A stretch of 7,275 bases of DNA from Actinomycetota bacterium (GTDB taxonomy: Bacteria > Actinomycetota > Acidimicrobiia > IMCC26256 > PALSA-610). Position numbers and translations under genes: made by a program. This document shows, piece after piece, positions 6,635-7,275 of the stretch (position 1 is the first letter of the stretch; every line of letters starts with the position of its first letter). The stretch is taken from NCBI GenBank assembly GCA_030839105.1, contig JAUZEI010000434.1:1-7275 (forward strand), in the 5' to 3' direction. Under the pieces are notes generated by a model that saw nothing but the letters and a program-made list of their open reading frames with translations, was not told the DNA's origin and searched no databases.

Positions 6635-6640
6635 AGGGTA
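6635..6640 (-). promoter_or_regulatory. Putative -10 element for a leaderless ilvD transcript
   Basis: TACCCT on the minus strand fits the loose TANNNT actinobacterial -10 pattern and is followed by 7 bases and then the ilvD ATG. This spacing puts transcription start at or one base before the ATG. The absence of a Shine-Dalgarno sequence agrees with leaderless initiation. No good -35 is seen at 16-18 bp. TANNNT is a weak motif, so its support is the spacing and the matching element on the other strand. Confidence 0.35.
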
Positions 6641-6644
6641 GCGT
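6639..6644 (+). promoter_or_regulatory. Putative -10 element for a leaderless oxidoreductase transcript
   Basis: TAGCGT on the + strand is followed by 7 bases and then the GTG start at 6652, the same geometry as the ilvD element on the opposite strand. The two elements share the TA at 6639-6640. No Shine-Dalgarno sequence is close to the GTG; AAGGG lies about 15 bases away, too far. This is an inference from spacing only. Confidence 0.33.
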
Positions 6645-6651
6645 CGGCCCC

Positions 6652-7275
6652 GTGGCGGAACCCCTGGCAATAGGCCTCATCGGTGCGAGCCCGTGGGCGC
6701 GAATGATGACCGGCCCGATACTCGCGGCCGGGCCCCAGACCCGTGTCACCGGCGTCTGGTCGCGCACGCCCGCCCGCGCCGAAGAACTCGGCGCGGCGCT
6801 ACACGCCCCCGCCGTTGGTGACCTCGACGCGCTCTTCGAGGTGTGCGAGGCGGTTTCGATCTCGGTGACGCCCGCCGCGCAACCGGCCCTCGCAGCCCGC
6901 GCCGCGCGCGCCGGCAAGACACTCCTGCTCGAGAAGCCCTTGGGTACGGATGTCGACAGCGCCCAGACGGTGGTGGACGCGGTCGGCGAGGCCGCAGTCG
7001 GCGCGCTCGTGATGCTCACGTACCGGTTCGACCCCGCGCTGGGCGAGTTCCTCGCCGAAGCGGCGCGCATCGAGCCGATCGGCGGCCGAGCGTGCTTCAT
7101 CTCCGGTTCGTTCCTCGGCGGACCCTTCGCGAACGGCTGGCGACTCGAGCGGGGCGCGGTGTTCGACATCGGACCCCACGCGCTCGACATGGCGGAGGCC
7201 GGGCTGGGCGAGATCGTCTCGGTGAGCGCCCTCGGCGACCCGCTCGGCTGGGTGTCGGCGCTGTGCACCCACGCA
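6652..7275 (+). CDS. Gfo/Idh/MocA-family NAD(P)-dependent oxidoreductase, N-terminal part (3' end outside window)
   Basis: The frame runs from GTG 6652 without a stop to the window end, giving 208 residues of an expected 300-350. The N-terminal Rossmann fold begins [14 protein letters not shown] (residues 5-18), a variant of the GxGxxG nucleotide loop. Later landmarks are [13 protein letters not shown] (35-47), [14 protein letters not shown] (71-84) and the family signature LEKPLG (93-98), whose Lys95 is the usual catalytic or substrate-contacting Lys. In the C-terminal sheet domain [12 protein letters not shown] (168-179) supplies the conserved Asp172 and His176. The substrate is probably a sugar, inositol or other polyol derivative, but it cannot be named. 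It is divergent from ilvD with a 24-bp spacer, so the promoters must overlap; a shared function with ilvD is possible but unproven. The GTG is chosen because the family's first strand starts a few residues later and no better in-frame start lies upstream. Confidence 0.86.
   Translation, partial: MAEPLAIGLIGASPWARMMTGPILAAGPQTRVTGVWSRTPARAEELGAALHAPAVGDLDALFEVCEAVSISVTPAAQPALAARAARAGKTLLLEKPLGTDVDSAQTVVDAVGEAAVGALVMLTYRFDPALGEFLAEAARIEPIGGRACFISGSFLGGPFANGWRLERGAVFDIGPHALDMAEAGLGEIVSVSALGDPLGWVSALCTHA

Noticed and set aside
2234..6670. A single open minus-strand frame of about 4.4 kb continuing upstream of ilvB, suggesting a giant fusion protein
   Set aside because: Only the part from 3955 onward resembles a protein family. 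Upstream the frame reads out of phase through the glycosylase and ilvD genes, giving Arg-rich nonsense, and also through the leader terminator. It is open because stop codons are rare in GC-rich DNA.
6615..7268. Minus-strand frames opposite the right-edge gene
   Set aside because: The + strand frame encodes a clear Gfo/Idh/MocA protein with the EKPLG and DIGPH motifs. The minus-strand frames are low-complexity Ala/Ser/Arg shadows.
1..7275. Mobile elements, CRISPR arrays, tRNA or rRNA genes, phage genes
   Set aside because: I looked for terminal inverted repeats, transposase motifs, regularly spaced repeats and cloverleaf-like segments and saw none. Apart from short gaps the window is filled by housekeeping genes of uniform composition.

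Overview
This is a GC-rich (roughly two thirds G+C by eye) bacterial window. It looks actinobacterial. The evidence is a mycothiol-dependent maleylpyruvate-isomerase-type protein at the left edge, strong G/C third-position bias, GTG starts, and start codons that appear to sit at or next to transcription starts (leaderless style). A less-studied high-GC actinobacterial lineage such as Acidimicrobiia is a guess from protein flavour only.

Layout, left to right: (1) the 3' end of a + strand mycothiol-dependent enzyme (1-468). (2) A 124-bp convergent gap holding several inverted repeats. (3) A long minus-strand block, which reads from right to left as ilvD (dihydroxyacid dehydratase, 6627-4921), an Fpg/Nei DNA glycosylase (4899-4117), a regulatory leader (4108-3956), ilvB (3955-2234), ilvN (2237-1701) and ilvC (1621-593). 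(4) A 24-bp divergent spacer. (5) The start of a + strand Gfo/Idh/MocA-family oxidoreductase that runs off the right edge (6652-7275).

IlvBN (acetohydroxyacid synthase), IlvC (ketol-acid reductoisomerase) and IlvD form the shared core of isoleucine/valine synthesis, and feed leucine and pantothenate synthesis through 2-ketoisovalerate. Only the transaminase step and the threonine deaminase are missing here. ilvB and ilvN overlap by ATGA, so translational coupling is likely. The DNA-repair glycosylase between ilvD and ilvB is functionally out of place but only 21 bp from ilvD, so it is probably co-transcribed with it.

The most informative non-coding element is the leader between the glycosylase and ilvB. 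A 10-codon peptide, [10 protein letters not shown], carries an Ile-Leu-Val-Val run written in ATT/CTC/GTA/GTT. A perfect 9-bp inverted repeat starts at its stop codon, and a textbook intrinsic terminator with a T5 tract lies just before the ilvB ribosome binding site. Together these indicate ribosome-mediated transcription attenuation of ilvBNC by branched-chain amino acid supply. I could not identify a convincing antiterminator pairing by eye, so the mechanism is only partly resolved. This is a new instance of a known regulatory principle; I see no clear evidence of a wholly novel system.
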